Assembly: GCA_030762175.1 (NCBI GenBank)
Contig: CM060831.1
Location: 74,588,001 to 74,652,000, forward strand
DNA length: 64,000 nt
Direction: 5' to 3'
From: Metallyticus violacea
Taxonomy: Eukaryota > Arthropoda > Insecta > Mantodea > Metallyticidae
Part shown: one piece after another, positions 46,495-59,390 of the stretch
Numbering within the stretch: the stretch's first letter is position 1
Layout: each line of letters begins with the position of its first letter
Notes under the pieces: generated by a model
What the model saw: only the letters and a program-made list of their open reading frames with translations
The model's database searches: none
Told to the model about the DNA's origin: nothing
Program-made: the position numbers and the translations under genes

Positions 46495-49322
46495 GCCTCC
46501 AGGCTGAACGCCGTTGTTTAACTTATTACCTAGGACTATGCTTGATATAGGTACGTTGAAATACACACATTGTTAAATAATGAGCTCAGAGTTACTGCTG
46601 CCTTTATCAAAATAACAGCATGAATTCTCTTTAAACGTGTGATTACATACATCATGCGAATCTTCCGCACTACTCGCGTACAAGGAAATCGCGGGTTGGT
46701 TCAATTTCTTTGTCACACACGAATTGAATAGGTGCGAAGGATTATGTCTATGTGCTATTTCACACTGCGCGCTCAAATAAAAAAGTATTGGACCGCAGAT
46801 TCAGTTCCCCTTTTAAATTAATGAAAATTATTATACACACAATAAATAAGCCAATAAAATGTGTCAGACGCAACATCCTCCGTTTGAATGCCAGTGACAG
46901 CGTCAACATAAGCTAATTATTTTCAGTTTAAGTTTTTTCCAGCGAAGTATTAGAGGAAAGGCGCGGATGTTTTTCTTCTCGTACTCCTCGACCAAACAAA
47001 GCAGCTCATGTTCGTCGCAAACTCTGCACCAGGTGTGACGTAAACAATAACCCGATGATAAATGGTCGTACCGGAGAGTCAATCCTTTTCCATCCCAGCA
47101 CGTCAGTGTGCAGAAGAGAAAGAAAAAGTTGTGCACCCCCCTTCCAACAACAGTAATTAGGGTTCGACCATAAGAAAGCGCCTCAGAGCAAAATAGAGAT
47201 AAATAATAATGCGTATATACTTGTTTTATGAAATATATCAACAAATTTAATTACATGGAAAGTTGTGCTTTGAAAAGTAAGAGAGTTTTCGCTGTTGAAT
47301 ATTAATTTTTGTTTATCATCAACAACATAACAACTTTTACCTCAGAACCATTCGTCTGTACAGTCTCGTGTATCTAATGCTTTCGTCAGTGATTACTTAG
47401 TATTCGAGCTATTCACTAAACTGATATTTTAATACAGAGCGGACAAACTATTTACATAGTTTTTTTGCGAGTGAATATGATTAGTGGTGAATGTATCGAA
47501 GCCTCTAAGTCAAGGGAATAGCACATAAGGTCAAATTAATCAAAACAAATATTAAATAATAATTTATAATAAGATAATTAATATGGTGTTTCTATCGCAA
47601 TCAAATTTCTTAGTAAATGTTGAAAACGATAGTCATTTGTATTTAAAATATTATTTTGCCTTTCTTTTTCCCTTCTTTCCCCCTTTTTTAATTTTTTGAG
47701 TTTGTTATAGTTTAAATGTTTTGATTATTCCGCTAATTTTTGTAAAAACTTGTGTTTTAAACCAGAACATTAATTAGTGATTTACAAATGCTTTATCATA
47801 ATTATGTGACACCTTTTTTTTTAACAATGTTCTGAATAATTCGCTCAGTTAAACATCAACAACACTTGTAAATATTTACTCTAGAGAATCGAGAGCACTT
47901 ATACTTATATACTTTATATACTTTCATGTCCGTTCTTATTAATAATGTTGAACTAACTGTTGCATTATAATTATTTTGACCAATTATACAGCAGCGCAAC
48001 AATGACTATTGTGATTGAATAGATGCCACATTGTTGAAGTGTGCACCCGAGCTTGCAAATGAAGTATTGTTAAGCAGGATAGTGAACGTACTGGTGGCCA
48101 ATAATTTCATTCTCGAAAAGTGCATGCAAGAAGTTTGAGAACTGCTGCTCTGAGATTGTTTTTTAATTTTGATAAATAAATAAACAACAATTTAATCAAA
48201 TAAGAAAACATATCACAATAAAGAAGAAGAGATGGAGGATTATCAGCCTAGAAGATTTTGAGGATCTTGTTCTTCTACTAATGTGCAATTTCTTTAAGTG
48301 TTTATGTTTAGTTGCAATTTCTGAAAAAGTGCACTTTTACATACAAACGTCCCATTACATCACCAACTTGTAAGTATAAAAGCTTTAAAATAATACCAAC
48401 TGTATTTAAAAGAATAAAAAATAATTGCATGGAAAAGTTTGAAAATATTAAGCAGCGTTTTTTTTTAAATAAATACCTAAACTTTAAAGTAACATGTTCA
48501 TCATATTTTCAAATTTTAACTTTCTTATTATTCAATGCAACTTCATTTTTATGGAAAAGTATTTATAAACACATCATGGAAAAATAAGTTTTTTTTAGTA
48601 GTTCCTGAGATAATGGGTAATGAATTTGCTAAATTTAATGTTAGCAGACATTTTGACTACCCTAAACACACCGAACATCTGCAGAAGCTTTTACAAAGGC
48701 TTATATCAAAACTAGCTCTTGTACATATCTCTCTGCAAGGACTCTGTTGACAGAACGTCATTTATGTTTAAGACAAACCTCCTTGTCCCAACTTTTAAAC
48801 ATATTACTTACAGCTTTATAAAGTAGACCCAAGAAATAGTATAGGCAACTTACACACTTTTCATAAGAACTTAAATAAGAGGTAGGGCTCAACAATATGC
48901 TGTAGTCTCGGTTTGCCTATTTACGATCAAAGTAGAAATCAGGCTAATGTGAACAACTGCTAGAAAATGTGAATATTTTTCAAATAGACGGTTAAATGTT
49001 GCAAATATTTTACGAGTTTTTAAGGAAAATTTAACAAATATCATTGCACTGCTGCGGATATTAGTTTATATTCTTCCTCCGAAAATCTACATGAGGGAGC
49101 AGCGGATTAATTAAGCGATATTAAAGAATCGTGTTCCCATATAAGTGCCTTTATGTAATATACCTTAAAATCCACTCTAATTGTGCCTGAGGGTTGGAAA
49201 GCTACAGTCCCCACATATATGAACTGTCAGAAATGCCAACATTGCACGAGTATAATTGTTCCAAATGAGGAACATACAGAAGTGTATTAAAACAGAGACC
49301 CTACAAACACCTAATCCCTTTA
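46495..49322. other. Stretch with no recognised gene
   Basis: 46910-47190 is GC-richer and contains a 113-codon minus-strand frame (46903-47244), whose late part reads CDEHELLCLVEEYEKKN. This has a faint look of a transposase or host coding segment but no definite motif. The rest is AT-rich. Confidence 0.4.
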
Positions 49323-49590
49323 ACCCCACCGCCACGGGTGGCCGAGGTCGTTAAGGCGCGGACTCGTAAGCTGGGGGTCTGGGGTTCGAATCCCGCCAGT
49401 ATCGTCCTCCTTGACCGAGGTTTTTCCAGGTTTTCCTCAGTCCTCATAAATGGCAAATGTCTGGGAGGTACCCTAAACTTAGTCCTGGAACGATAATAAT
49501 TCCTTTCCCAATGTATCATTTCATCCCATGTATCATCAGTGTCCATCGCGTGTGGTATCTCTGTAGCAAAAACGGGCGTTAAACCCATTA
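49323..49590 (+). mobile_element. SINE-B, full length
   Basis: Best-preserved head: CGGGTGGCCGAGGTCGTTAA then GGCGCGGACTCGTAAGC, B box GGGGTTCGAATCCCGCC. Core TTTTTCCAGGTTTTCCTCAG, AAATGGCAAATGTCTGGGAG, and tail GTGTCCATCGCGTGTGGTAT...GGGCGTTAAACCC. The GTGGCCGAG..GTTAAGGCG head resembles type II tRNAs (Leu/Ser). Confidence 0.92.
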
Positions 49591-50940
49591 TTTCCTTTGA
49601 CCCGAAGAAATGGAGTAATAACAATTAAGTGCTTTCTGACACTGTCATATTGGTACATACGCTATCTCTGATCTAGTAAAAATATTTCGGTGTCTGTGTC
49701 TTTAATAGAATTATTTGAGTTTTATCGTTTGTACGTTGTACGCAATTCTTCTTGTTGCAAGAAAGACAAGTACAAGATCATGATTCTTTAACATTGTGAA
49801 AATTATTCATATATCTTTTGTTAGACGCAGGTTTTGTGCAATTGAGTACGTTATTAATAAGATCGGTGCTGATGATATCCAAGAAAAGAATGCCTTACAT
49901 CAACTCGCGATTGTGTTTGTTTCTTTAAGAAACATTTCTAAAAGATAAAATTTGTGGTTCTTGATTAAAACTAAAAAACTTCGTTGGTTATCTTCTATTG
50001 TTGTTATAGTATTTTTTTTTTGTGTGTTTTACAAACATTTAACCGACAATCACGTGATTTGAACAATATTAGCTTAGAACTAGTGTATGGTACAATACTG
50101 CCATAACCTAAAAGATGTAAGCCAAAGCAGATGCTAATTATATAAAAGTGCATTACGTTGTGTTTATGTTTCAGCAAAATCGGATGACATTTACGCAAAA
50201 CACAGAAGCAGTGCAACTGTTAATTTTTAGATGAAAACTGTTTCAATGTGTCAATCAACATTTATCAACCTACCTTGATAAAGGAGCACACTTGAACAAC
50301 GTATGGCAAAAGTGGAAAAACATACAATGATTTCTTTTGCCTACATTTACCAAAGCGTTTACAAAAACCAGTAATTGTGAACATATACTGCATTTTCTAC
50401 CACAATTATCACAATTAAAACTTACACTTTGTAATAACTAATAAAGGTTCTTTCGTTATCGTGGACACCTGTAATTTAACTCAAAGTTTAAAATTCTAAA
50501 TTTGCATTCTTATATTTGAAAGTTGTTCATTGCTATTATATATATACAGAAACAAATAAATTCAATTTTTTCCATTATTTGGCTTTTAATTATAATTTAG
50601 TGTATCCTTATGCAATAGTAATAAACATAATGAAAATATTACATACAAGTGTATAAAACGCATAAAACATTCGTATGAATAACTAAAAATATTTGATTAC
50701 TCGTTAATTTTAATTCCTGAATGAAAAGTATGATGCCTAGCACTTACACACCGTGATATATCGGGTTTAATAGGAGAAAGAATATTTTCATTGTCTTCTT
50801 TGATAGTCCAGAAAAAAGGGTAGGCTAGGCAGACAATATACATCATAAATATACGTAAATACATATTTTAACTTATATCCTATTTCGTTTTCTGAAAATT
50901 CAAAGAGTTTTTATGTATATGTTCAATAACAGATGCTTCG
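49591..50940. other. AT-rich stretch, nothing recognised
   Basis: Short chance frames only. Confidence 0.55.
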
Positions 50941-50999
50941 TGCCTTTTGAGGGTCTCCCAAACCTCCAAGGGTTCGCAGACTACAATTTGAGAATCACT
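50941..50999 (+). repeat. hAT-type 3' terminal sequence
   Basis: GGGTTCGCAGACTACAATTT followed by GAGAATCACTG resembles the right end of hAT elements and MITEs (…TTTGAGAACCACTG). Only this end is recognisable; no transposase nearby. Confidence 0.45.
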
Positions 51000-51366
51000 G
51001 GCCAAAGGAGAGCTTCGCAAATTTAAGCGGACCTCAAAGGACATCAATATGGCACTATATATCTTATTTAGTAGATTATTTATGGCCTATACATGTACCA
51101 GATCTCGACACACTTTGATACTGGGTATCTTTACGGCTTCTGTAAAAAACAGCATTGGAAAAAAGTGTCAATTACTTTATCGGAAAGTCTGCAAAAATAT
51201 CACTGAAAATTGCTTTTAGTTCGAATCCAATAATTATGTCAGTTTTTGTACTACGACTCAAGGTTGCTATTGGTTTATGATCTCGACCAATGAGCTTTCT
51301 ATGCTGGCTTTTGATCTTTTACAAACGCATATTTGAACTCTTATGTCGTAAATTTGTGTAGTCATC

Positions 51367-51690
51367 ATGAAATATAGGTTTGCCGATGATCTTCGTTCTA
51401 TAAAGCAGTGGGGTAGGATGAAAGAGATGTACGAGTTAAATCCTAATTTTCTTCAAAGGATGTCCCTTATGATTCCATATATATATTTATCCATTTCTGA
51501 CGGGCTTTTGGGGGAGATGAATAACTTTCAACTTCAAAGCAACCTTCTGAATTATTTCCTCATCGCTGCCTTGAATCCGTAAACCCATGTGGGATCAGGA
51601 ATACAGAATCTCTCGTGCATGTCCTGGGTGATCTCAAGGCAGAATAGTTGTCCTTACAAATGAAGCTCATCGCCACGGAAGTATATAAAT
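51367..51690 (+). pseudogene. Possible LINE ORF2 C-terminal fragment
   Basis: The 71-codon frame from 51367 contains a decayed 'L-L...S...F-L/I-x-A-L' segment. In a shifted frame, around 51590-51680, it reads CGIRNTESLVHVLGDLKAE. This resembles the C-terminal zinc-finger region ('C-x-x-C...E-T/S-L-x-H-V-L-G-x-C') of LINEs of the R2/R1-related insect type, with the final Cys changed. Weak but suggestive. Confidence 0.38.
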
Positions 51691-52423
51691 AAATAAGTAA
51701 CTGGGTATAAACTTTCCAAAATGCTTACATGATTGTAGGGCATATCCAAATTTCCCATGGTGAGCCATTCCACGTGAATTGATCATTATCTTCGTATGCA
51801 ACTTATTCTCGGTGTTCTATTTTGGAATGGACCAAAGAAAAGGTATGGTTCTGTTCTTATATGCTCAGGGTGTATCTATCACATACATAAGATATCTCTA
51901 ATAATTCCTCTGACCACCTGCACTGATCACGACCTCTCTTCCGGTATTCAAGTTCTACAGCCCTCGTTGCAGACAAGAGTGGAAAAAATTAAGGCAATAA
52001 ACTCTAAGAACTTGCACGGTACACATTTTGATGCCATATTTTCCTATTATGTACACTAGTTTGAGAATATAACATATTATGTAGTGTAATACATATGGTT
52101 TGGCAAACTTAAAGAATTTATAATTTGCACAAGAGATTCAAAGGTGTCACCGTTGAACTACACAAAAGTACATCATAGGGACTATAGTATTGTCTTGTTT
52201 TATACTGCTGCAACTATCCTGGCTAAAACATATCCTCTGCGGTTTTTACTGGGGTCTTGTTAAACAAAACCACATATTCGACCCCACATTAAATGTCCAT
52301 AGACGAGAAAAATCAGGAGGGGGGAGGGCATCATGCAGGATCAACTCTGCTAATGCACTTTCTACTTGAAAAAAGTTTATTTAATTACGCTCAGCTATTA
52401 CATTAGGTCATTCCAGGTGTTTA
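51691..52423. other. Stretch with no recognised gene
   Basis: An 87-codon frame at 51796-52059 has no motif. Confidence 0.5.
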
Positions 52424-52509
<86 letters not shown>

Positions 52510-52518
52510 ATAGTAGTA
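52424..52518. repeat. (AGT)n(AGC)n(AGT)n trinucleotide microsatellite
   Basis: About 19 AGT units, then about 7 AGC units, then further AGT with one AAT interruption. It creates an artefactual poly-Val/poly-Ala frame at 52366-52551. Confidence 0.95.
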
Positions 52519-52639
52519 TATATATTTATATGCATAGGTCGTCAACCGTAATGCTTAAATATGATGCACAATTAGAAAGAGGAACAATAAAAAAATATAA
52601 GAAAAATAATAATTATATTAACAAGTTAAATTTTAAAAA

Positions 52640-53385
52640 TGGAAAGAAGTTTTAGCGGGGGCTCGCAACAAGAGCTAGCAGGAGATGGAAGATAAAATAG
52701 TATGGTTGGCGTCACAATTAAAGATAGACTATGAAAGGGCACATCTAGAGGGCATACCGGGTAGGTAGAACGGGTAATACCAGGCCTATAGCCTGTAAAT
52801 TGCTCTCATATAAAATTAAAGAACAGTTTTCATGAAACAGCAGATATCTTCGTGGCACGGGTGTCGCCATTGAGTACTTCGGTGAGAAGGTAAGACACGA
52901 TCGGCATATGATGAAGGCGCAGCAGCAGGGATGCCATGCCTTCATACGGTTTAATAAGCTGAAAATCGAAGGCCTTTTAAAAGTATAGAAGAGATGGAGG
53001 AGAAAGATAGATTCTCTCAGTAGGAAGGCGATAACAGGACCGGAGAGTCATCTAACAGTCCCAACAGAAGAGAGTAACAGCAGATAAAAGCGGCCAGGAG
53101 AAAAACAATGAAGAAGCCAGGCGATAGGTCAAGAAATTCGTGCGGAAACATCTACAAGGGGATCCAGAGTGGCAGGAAACGAAAGTACACATCGGCTAGA
53201 AACACTAGATCATCAGAGTTGTCCTGTGAAATGTTGAAAGTCTGAAGAAAAAGCTACCAACGACAGGTTCATTTTGTAAATACTGCAGACATTATGAGAC
53301 TAAGAGAAACTTGACTAAAATACAGTGAAAGGATCTTAGTGACTTCAAAGCTTCGAGGGAAGTAAAACAAGTTGTCTGAATTATT
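52640..53385 (+). pseudogene. LINE ORF1-like relic
   Basis: In shifting frames the plus strand reads ENKIVWLASQLKIDYERAHL, RPIACKLLSYKIKEQF, then RYLRGTGVAIEYFGEKVRHD and AFIRFNKLKIEG. This is the order of the C-terminal domain in L1-like/insect LINE first proteins ('R-P-I-x-x-K-x-x-x-Y-x-x-K', 'G-T-G-I-A-I-x-x-D-x-P-x-x-V-R', 'A-x-x-x-x-D-K/R-L-x-I-D/E-G'). It lies directly upstream of an endonuclease relic (53677 on) in the same orientation, as expected for ORF1 followed by ORF2, with a SINE between them. ORF1 proteins coat the element RNA. Confidence 0.5.
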
Positions 53386-53387
53386 TA

Positions 53388-53663
53388 TTTGGTTTATTTA
53401 AGGACAATTTGAAGCCACCAACGTCCCATTCAATTCAGGGGATGAAACAACCAATAGATTTTTCTCAGAGGATTCTTCTTTCAGGCTCAAGGTTCTTTTA
53501 CGTGCCGTAAATCTACGACACAGAAACCATACCTTTTCTTCCCTTCCGAAATAAGCCTAAATAAGCCAAACGCCCGAAATAAATCTATTGATCTCGGCTG
53601 GGATTGAATCAGCAATGTTTAGTTTAGGAGGCAAGTATGGTTACCACTACACCACTGGAACCG
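53388..53663 (-). mobile_element. SINE-A, full length, inside a LINE relic
   Basis: Antisense copy from tail (GGTTTATTTAAGGAC at 53391) to head (GTTACCACTACACCACTGGA at 53639). It separates the ORF1-like and endonuclease parts of the LINE relic. The family core is diverged (GATGAAACAACCAATAGATT). No clear TSD. Confidence 0.85.
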
Positions 53664-53676
53664 AGAAAGGTCCTTA

Positions 53677-54620
53677 GAGGGAGACATCCAGGGGTCTGGC
53701 ACTATTTAAAAAAAGAGTGTGAAATTGACATCAACAGGCATAACATTAAATTAAATGGAGTTGTTACTGTATATCGTGTACTAAACCAGGTAGAATTATA
53801 TATAGTCGTTTTATACAGTGAGCCAGCTGCAACTCTGTATGCCAATTCCGGCCTTTTTATGCATTTGACTGACACCATCACACAAATTGAAGACATGTAT
53901 CCACACTGAGGTTTAATTATAATGGGAGATTTTAATGTCAGAATTGAATATTATAACTATAAAACACGAGGAAAATGATCGTAGGAGAGCAGTGCGACAC
54001 AGTAAAGACCCAACACTAAATGCGGACGGGAAGGATTACTGACCTTTAGCGAGTCTTTCAGATGGAAGTTATTCACGGGAAATATGGTCCAGGCATGGCG
54101 GTAAATTTAAATTTATAAAGTGCAACAGTAGAATCTCTATTGATAATATATAATGCTTACAGGAAATATCTTCTTATGTGCAAAATTTCAAACGTGTAAA
54201 CAGAGTGGAATCGCACAGTTCACCTATCTTACTCACCTTAAATCAACATATAGTCTCAATAAATAGTATAAGGGAAATTAATGACATCTCTGTGTGGCCA
54301 ATGTTGCGATACCGATGGATTCCAGAGGGAATGGAGGAATTTGTGGAAATTTTACGTGATTCAGTAAAAAGATTTAATAAGAAAAATTGCAATTAGCAGG
54401 AGATATATGAAAAGCAGAATAATATAAGTAACTATCAAACTTAGAATGGTACAATAGTTCATGTAAACAAGCAAAGAAAAAAACTGAGTGCTTATAGCTT
54501 CCATAATTTAGGGTTGAGGAAAACTATATTTATTATATCCAACTAAAGAAATAATATAAAGAAATTTGGAAAGTGCCAAATCGGAATGTTAAAACAAAAA
54601 AGCGAGGGTGGGGATTAAAG
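53677..54620 (+). pseudogene. LINE APE-type endonuclease (ORF2 N-terminal) relic
   Basis: The plus strand carries IIMGDFNVRIE (about 53917), the G-D-F-N-A/V-R-I/T catalytic signature of endonuclease/exonuclease/phosphatase domains. Then, in shifted frame, it reads RRRAVRHSKDPTLNADGK and L-x-F-x-E-S-F-x-W-K-x-x-x-G-N-M, followed by FKFIKCNSRISIDNI (the 'G-x-S-x-I-D-Y' position). Next comes VQNFKRVNRVESHSSPILLT, where 'D-R-V-E-S-D-H-L-P' normally carries the catalytic His/Asp; D-H is changed to H-S. Later WYNSSCKQAKKK resembles the linker before the RT domain. The endonuclease nicks target DNA to prime reverse transcription. Multiple stops; dead. Confidence 0.75.
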
Positions 54621-55096
54621 AACTGCTATCAATTGGAGGGATACGATAAAATTGTCGTATAAAAGTGCGAAAAAGCGGACAAATAAACATAGAAACCAGA
54701 AGAAATTATGCACATTTTAATGACGTGTCTGGTGAAAGCTGAGTAGAGCAGTGGAACGGACCTCGACTTTGCTTAGGTGCTGGTTAACAGATACTCCACT
54801 GCACTGGGTTCTAACAGATAATACAAACTTTGAGCAGTCATTATATTTGAAGATCGCCACTTAGGGGCTTAAAAATGGTTGCATAGAAAAATATGGTCTT
54901 CATTTCTTTGTTTCTTTGCTGTTCGGTGCAGCTTTCAAATTTTGTCGGTTTAACTTTATTTCATTCTGCACGGTTAGCAAATACTATTTGAAAGGTAGCT
55001 GGTTTTACCGTCAAATTACTGGGTAACAGCTTCATTTCACGCAGAGGAGATTAACGTACAAACGCAATCAAACTCAACTTTGCTCACCCGGTATAA
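54621..55096. other. No gene; degenerate tRNA-like words
   Basis: GAAAGCTGAGTAGAGCAGTG at 54736 and GGGTTCTAACAG at 54806 look like eroded A and B boxes about 70 bp apart, possibly from an old tRNA-derived SINE not otherwise present. Confidence 0.25.
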
Positions 55097-55384
55097 GTCG
55101 GTTCTGGGGGTGTAGTGGTAACTATACATGCCTTCTAAACCCAAGATCGCGGGTTCAAACCCGGCCAGTATTGATGGATTTTTCGGGCGTAAAAATTCTA
55201 AGTATGACTTCATTTGGAAGGGAAGTAAAGCTGTGGGTCCCGTGTCGTCCATTTACGGCACGATAAAGAACCTCAAGCTTGAAAAAAGAGGCCTCTGAGC
55301 AAAATTTCTCGGCCATTTCACGCCTATAATGGGACGCTGACGACCTGAGATGTTAAAGAGGGTCCGTAAATAAATCAAATCAAA
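55097..55384 (+). mobile_element. SINE-A, full length
   Basis: Head GTCGGTTCTGGGGGTGTAGT, B box GCGGGTTCAAACCCGGCC, body with ATTTGGAAGGGAAGTAAAGC, tail AAATAAATCAAATCAAA. A mutated hairpin loop and a CGCCTATAATGGG deletion suggest moderate age. Confidence 0.9.
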
Positions 55385-57486
55385 CCGATGCACCTATCCT
55401 GTTAAGACCCAATGTCTCCAATTCAGCTCCTGAGCCGGTGGCTCTGAGTTCGTGTTGCATCATCTACCCCTTCACCTAATTTGATCTGTGTTCACTCTAG
55501 TTGTATATTTGTATATTACCAATAGCAATAGAGGAAAGACAAATGCCTATAAGCTCTAATTTTGTCTTATGGTTGATGACATGATCTGTGAAATTTGAGA
55601 TATGGAATTTGCTCCAGGTTAATGCAGTTCCTATTCCTATTTTCTTTGCTTTAAAGATACTAACTGACCGAAATAAATAAACTCCGCAAACCAAGCTACC
55701 TTTCTGACATCAACCATCACTGCATTTCGAACTTAACTTTGCTGGCTGTCCGTTACCATCATTTCCTTTAGTTTTTCCCCTCCCATTTTGACAAACAGGA
55801 CCTTGAGACACAGATTTTCGTCTTCTTCCTTTATACTCAGTTCGAATTGGAGCATACCTAAATCAAGTGAGCACAGTCTCTGATGATTCCAATGTTTTGA
55901 ACTGTCGTTCTCCATAACTAGAAGTGCGGCCGTCTTTGAATTAGTTTAACCAATCTTTAATTTGGTGACTCCCATTGTTGAAAACTGCTGAATCCTAGCA
56001 GCGGTTTTCACTTGGGAATCTCCAAACTTCAGGCAAATAAAGAATGCAATTCATTCCCTCTCTTCGGGTGCATTAATAACGTGGCTAGCAGTTGCTATGC
56101 CTCATGCATCGGTTTCATGGATATGAATTACCCAAAGTGTCGCCATGCATATGAATTCCTCTACACCATTTAGCCTGCCTGCCTGCATTGCTCTCTCTTG
56201 AACATTAAAATTGAATAAACAACCTTTCAAACAGATCTGAAGGTTGTTAAAATCTTAATCTATATTGTTTAGCAACTATTTAAGCGAAGCCTCTTTGCAA
56301 ATATTCTCAAATTTGTATTTATCGGATATTTGTAGTTCAAATTTCAACAAAATCATAAATTTGATGCCGTGATAGACGTTGCAAAATGACGAGCATTAAC
56401 ATACCCTGCTCGTGATATTTGGTGGTGTCAGTAGTAAGAAATGTTTAAGAACATATCAATTTATGAAAAAGAGGAGAAAAGGAGGAAAAAATATAGAGAT
56501 TTATGTGACAAATTGGATGGCTACAACATGGGAAGTTCATTTAAAGGGTCTCAGACATGTCATAATCTATATATTTGTCCTCTGTATGTGGTAAAATAGA
56601 TTACTGTTTTAATTATTTGTTACACTGAAGAGACTAGAGAGGTGAAGACGAAAGATATGGAAAAGAAAATTGGATATTAATAGGAACAGATATTATTAAA
56701 AAGTATACTAAACATAAAAGAAAGAGCACATGACAGAATTTTGAGAAGACAAAGCCACGAACAGCTGAAAAAGCTAATGTACTTTAAATTTGAGAAATTT
56801 TCTAATTATGGATCCAAAAACAAAATAAAACGGTAGTGCTTGTTGGATAATAAGTTCAGACTAGTGCAGAATTAAAGACATGGATATAATGACTTCGTCA
56901 ATAATGACACCAACCCCTGGAGTTAGGTTATGTTGGATTGCAGACAATAAAAACAAGCTTTTCTATTAGTTCATATTAACATACAGATATTTTTCATTGA
57001 TTGAATTTTCTTTTTCCTAAAACAAAAGAAATCCTGATTATTGGACGATTCTTATCTGTTGCAGAGAATAGTTGAAAAGGGAAATGTGATGTCTTTGCAC
57101 GAAGAGTAAGAATCCCATTCGTTTACAAGAAATAAAGAGTCTCTCATTGGGTCGTTTTAAATATATACAGAAAGAGTATACCTCACCATCTTCGTTGACT
57201 ACGTGTAAATGACATTGTTTACTGTATTCCTTAGGTAGCCTTGGTACTGATGACAAGTGTATAGGTCAGGCAGTTACCTCTTACTTACAGGTCAACTCCG
57301 TTATGATGTCCAACATTAGCTCATTTTTCATACAAGATATTTTAGAAAATAAAATAATATTTTCATCCAATATTAACAGTCTTTATTACAATCATTTGTT
57401 TAGAAAGCGCTATCCCCCCAGATTAGCTTATGTATTGAAACAAACCATACATAATTTCCCCTGTCCATTACTTTCTCATGTTAATA
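55385..57486. other. Stretch with no recognised gene
   Basis: A 60-codon minus-strand frame (55733-55915) and its neighbours are less AT-rich but carry no motif. 56600-56830 is purine-rich. Nothing assignable. Confidence 0.5.
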
Positions 57487-58572
57487 CGAGGAAGGTCCAT
57501 AAGTTTCCGGCCTAAGCATTATATAGGTATGATAAAGACAAAAACTGCATTCCACTTTTCAATATAGTAACCCTTTATTGCAATACATTTCTCACATCTA
57601 TGAATTAAAATTTCAATCCCCCCCCCCAATAGTCAGAAGCCTTGTCCGAAAAATGCACATAAACAGCATTCATCACTTCTTCGTCAGAATTAAATTTCCT
57701 TCCTCGAAGGTACTTTGAGCTTTGAAAAGAGGAAATAGACCCTGGGAGCTAGATCTGGGCTATAGGGTGCATGATCGATATCGCCTTGAAGTCACATGTC
57801 CTCACAGCTTCCTTTGTAACAATAGCTGTGTGCACAGGCGCGTTGTCTTGAAGAAGGCGCACACCACCACTCAGCTTTCCTCGCCTCTTTTCTTTGATGG
57901 AAGGACTGTGCACTAGGCCGGCATAGTACTCCCCATTTACTGTGGTGTTCCTCTCCTTGAAGTCAATGAAGAGTATTCCTTCACAGTCGCAAAAGTTTGT
58001 GGCCATGATTTTCTTGATTAAACGAGGCGGTGCTTCCCAGGTTTACGCCACTCCATTGATTCATCTCCTGTAACAATGATTTTATGTTCATGAATAATTC
58101 GAAGGACTGTTGGTTTAGAAAGGCCCAATCTTGTTGCTACTTCTGTAACTTTCAGTTTCCGGCCTTCCATAATTTCTCCTTCCACAAGAGCGATATTTTC
58201 AGGAGTGAGCACTTCCAGGGGCCGACCTGCACGCTCTTCGTCTTCAATGCTTTCGCGACCCATTCGAAAAAGTTTGGCCCGTTCTTTTACAGTAGAATAT
58301 GAAAGGGAAACTTCCCCATATATACGGTCCAATCGCTGTACAATTTTATTTGGAGTAAGCCATTCTTTTGTGAAGAATTTAATAACAACTGGATATTCAC
58401 AATCTTCTACAAATAGCCTTCTTTATGCAACTATATCTGAACTACTGAACAGAACGGAACGTAAGTTGCAGGTTCAATTGTTTACTTAACAGATAAGGTA
58501 TGGCACCAATAAGGGTTTTGTGAAGGCGATAATACCTATCGGTGGGTCCGGAAACTTATGAACCTACCCTTG
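57487..58572 (-). mobile_element. Mariner-like element with both TIRs, internally deleted
   Basis: TIRs: CGAGGAAGGTCCATAAGTTT at the left (57487), and on the minus strand CAAGGGTAGGTTCATAAGTT at the right (58572 inward), each flanked by TA. The minus strand encodes the paired HTH: YGEVSLSYSTVKERAKLFR, RAGRPLEVLTPENIALVEGE, KVTEVATRLGLSKPTVLRII. A jump at HEH then joins it to KIIVTGDES, so roughly 50 residues are lost. It continues through MEWRKPGKHRLV, an IDF block (EGILFIDFKERNTTVNGEYY), then HAPYSPDLAP and RCEKCIAIKGYYIEK, all in mariner order but with frameshifts. A C-run at 57618-57627 lies within the C-terminal coding part. The length, 1.09 kb against about 1.3 kb for intact mariners, fits the deletion. 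Confidence 0.9.
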
Positions 58573-58574
58573 TA

Positions 58575-59390
58575 TATAAAAATAAAGCTACATTAGCATT
58601 TTAAACATAGTTCATTTAGTGGAAGTAAGATTTTCTCTTCGGAGAATCAGAGTTGTTACAATTTTAAGGATTGTATCGTTAAGAAAAAGGGGTAAAAGGG
58701 AGAAATGTTTTATTTATAAACAAATTAAAAATAAGATACGAAGCTAGCATAACGTGTTTTACTGACCCTGCTTGGTTAACAGTTAAATGCAACTGTCTCA
58801 ATAGCTAACTTACATTGTTATCTATTTTTTTCTTATTTTGCAACAGTTTATCTTTGATACAAAGATGTTATGAGACGTCACAAAATCTTTAAATATTGCT
58901 CATTAGTGGCAATGGACTGCTGTGGCACAAATTTTTCGAAAAATATTTCATAATGGAAATAATCCACATTCTAAGACATTTATTTACATTTTTCGCAAGG
59001 GGAAGCAAAACTCCGCACAGTTTAAACAATTCATTTAAAGTTGCCGCAATATTAATGCTTATTTTTTCTAACATTCACGTTACCAGTAACGCCAATATAA
59101 TTGTTTAACCTTCAGGTTTTTAGATTATACAAAGTGATTTTCTCGCTAGAGACCCCAAACTATTGTCCATAAAAATGCATATTATTTAGAAATTGGCTTA
59201 CAAATTTTTCAACGATGCAAAACAGCATAGGAACCCCCCCCCCCCGATATAATGGAATTCATTGTTTCGAGTCACTGTATCTCGGCAGTGGTGTAATCAA
59301 CCTGTACACAATCACATGGTGCATATTCTTCGTTCAGTAAATTGCATGTATTTTTCTTTAAAATATAATAGACGGCATTTCAGAATTTTT
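58575..59390. other. AT-rich stretch; C-run at 59234-59245
   Basis: No gene or family recognised. A 70-codon plus-strand frame (58896-59108) has no motif. Confidence 0.55.

Noticed and set aside
52366..52551. Open frame encoding long Val and Ala runs
   Set aside because: Produced entirely by the AGT/AGC microsatellite.
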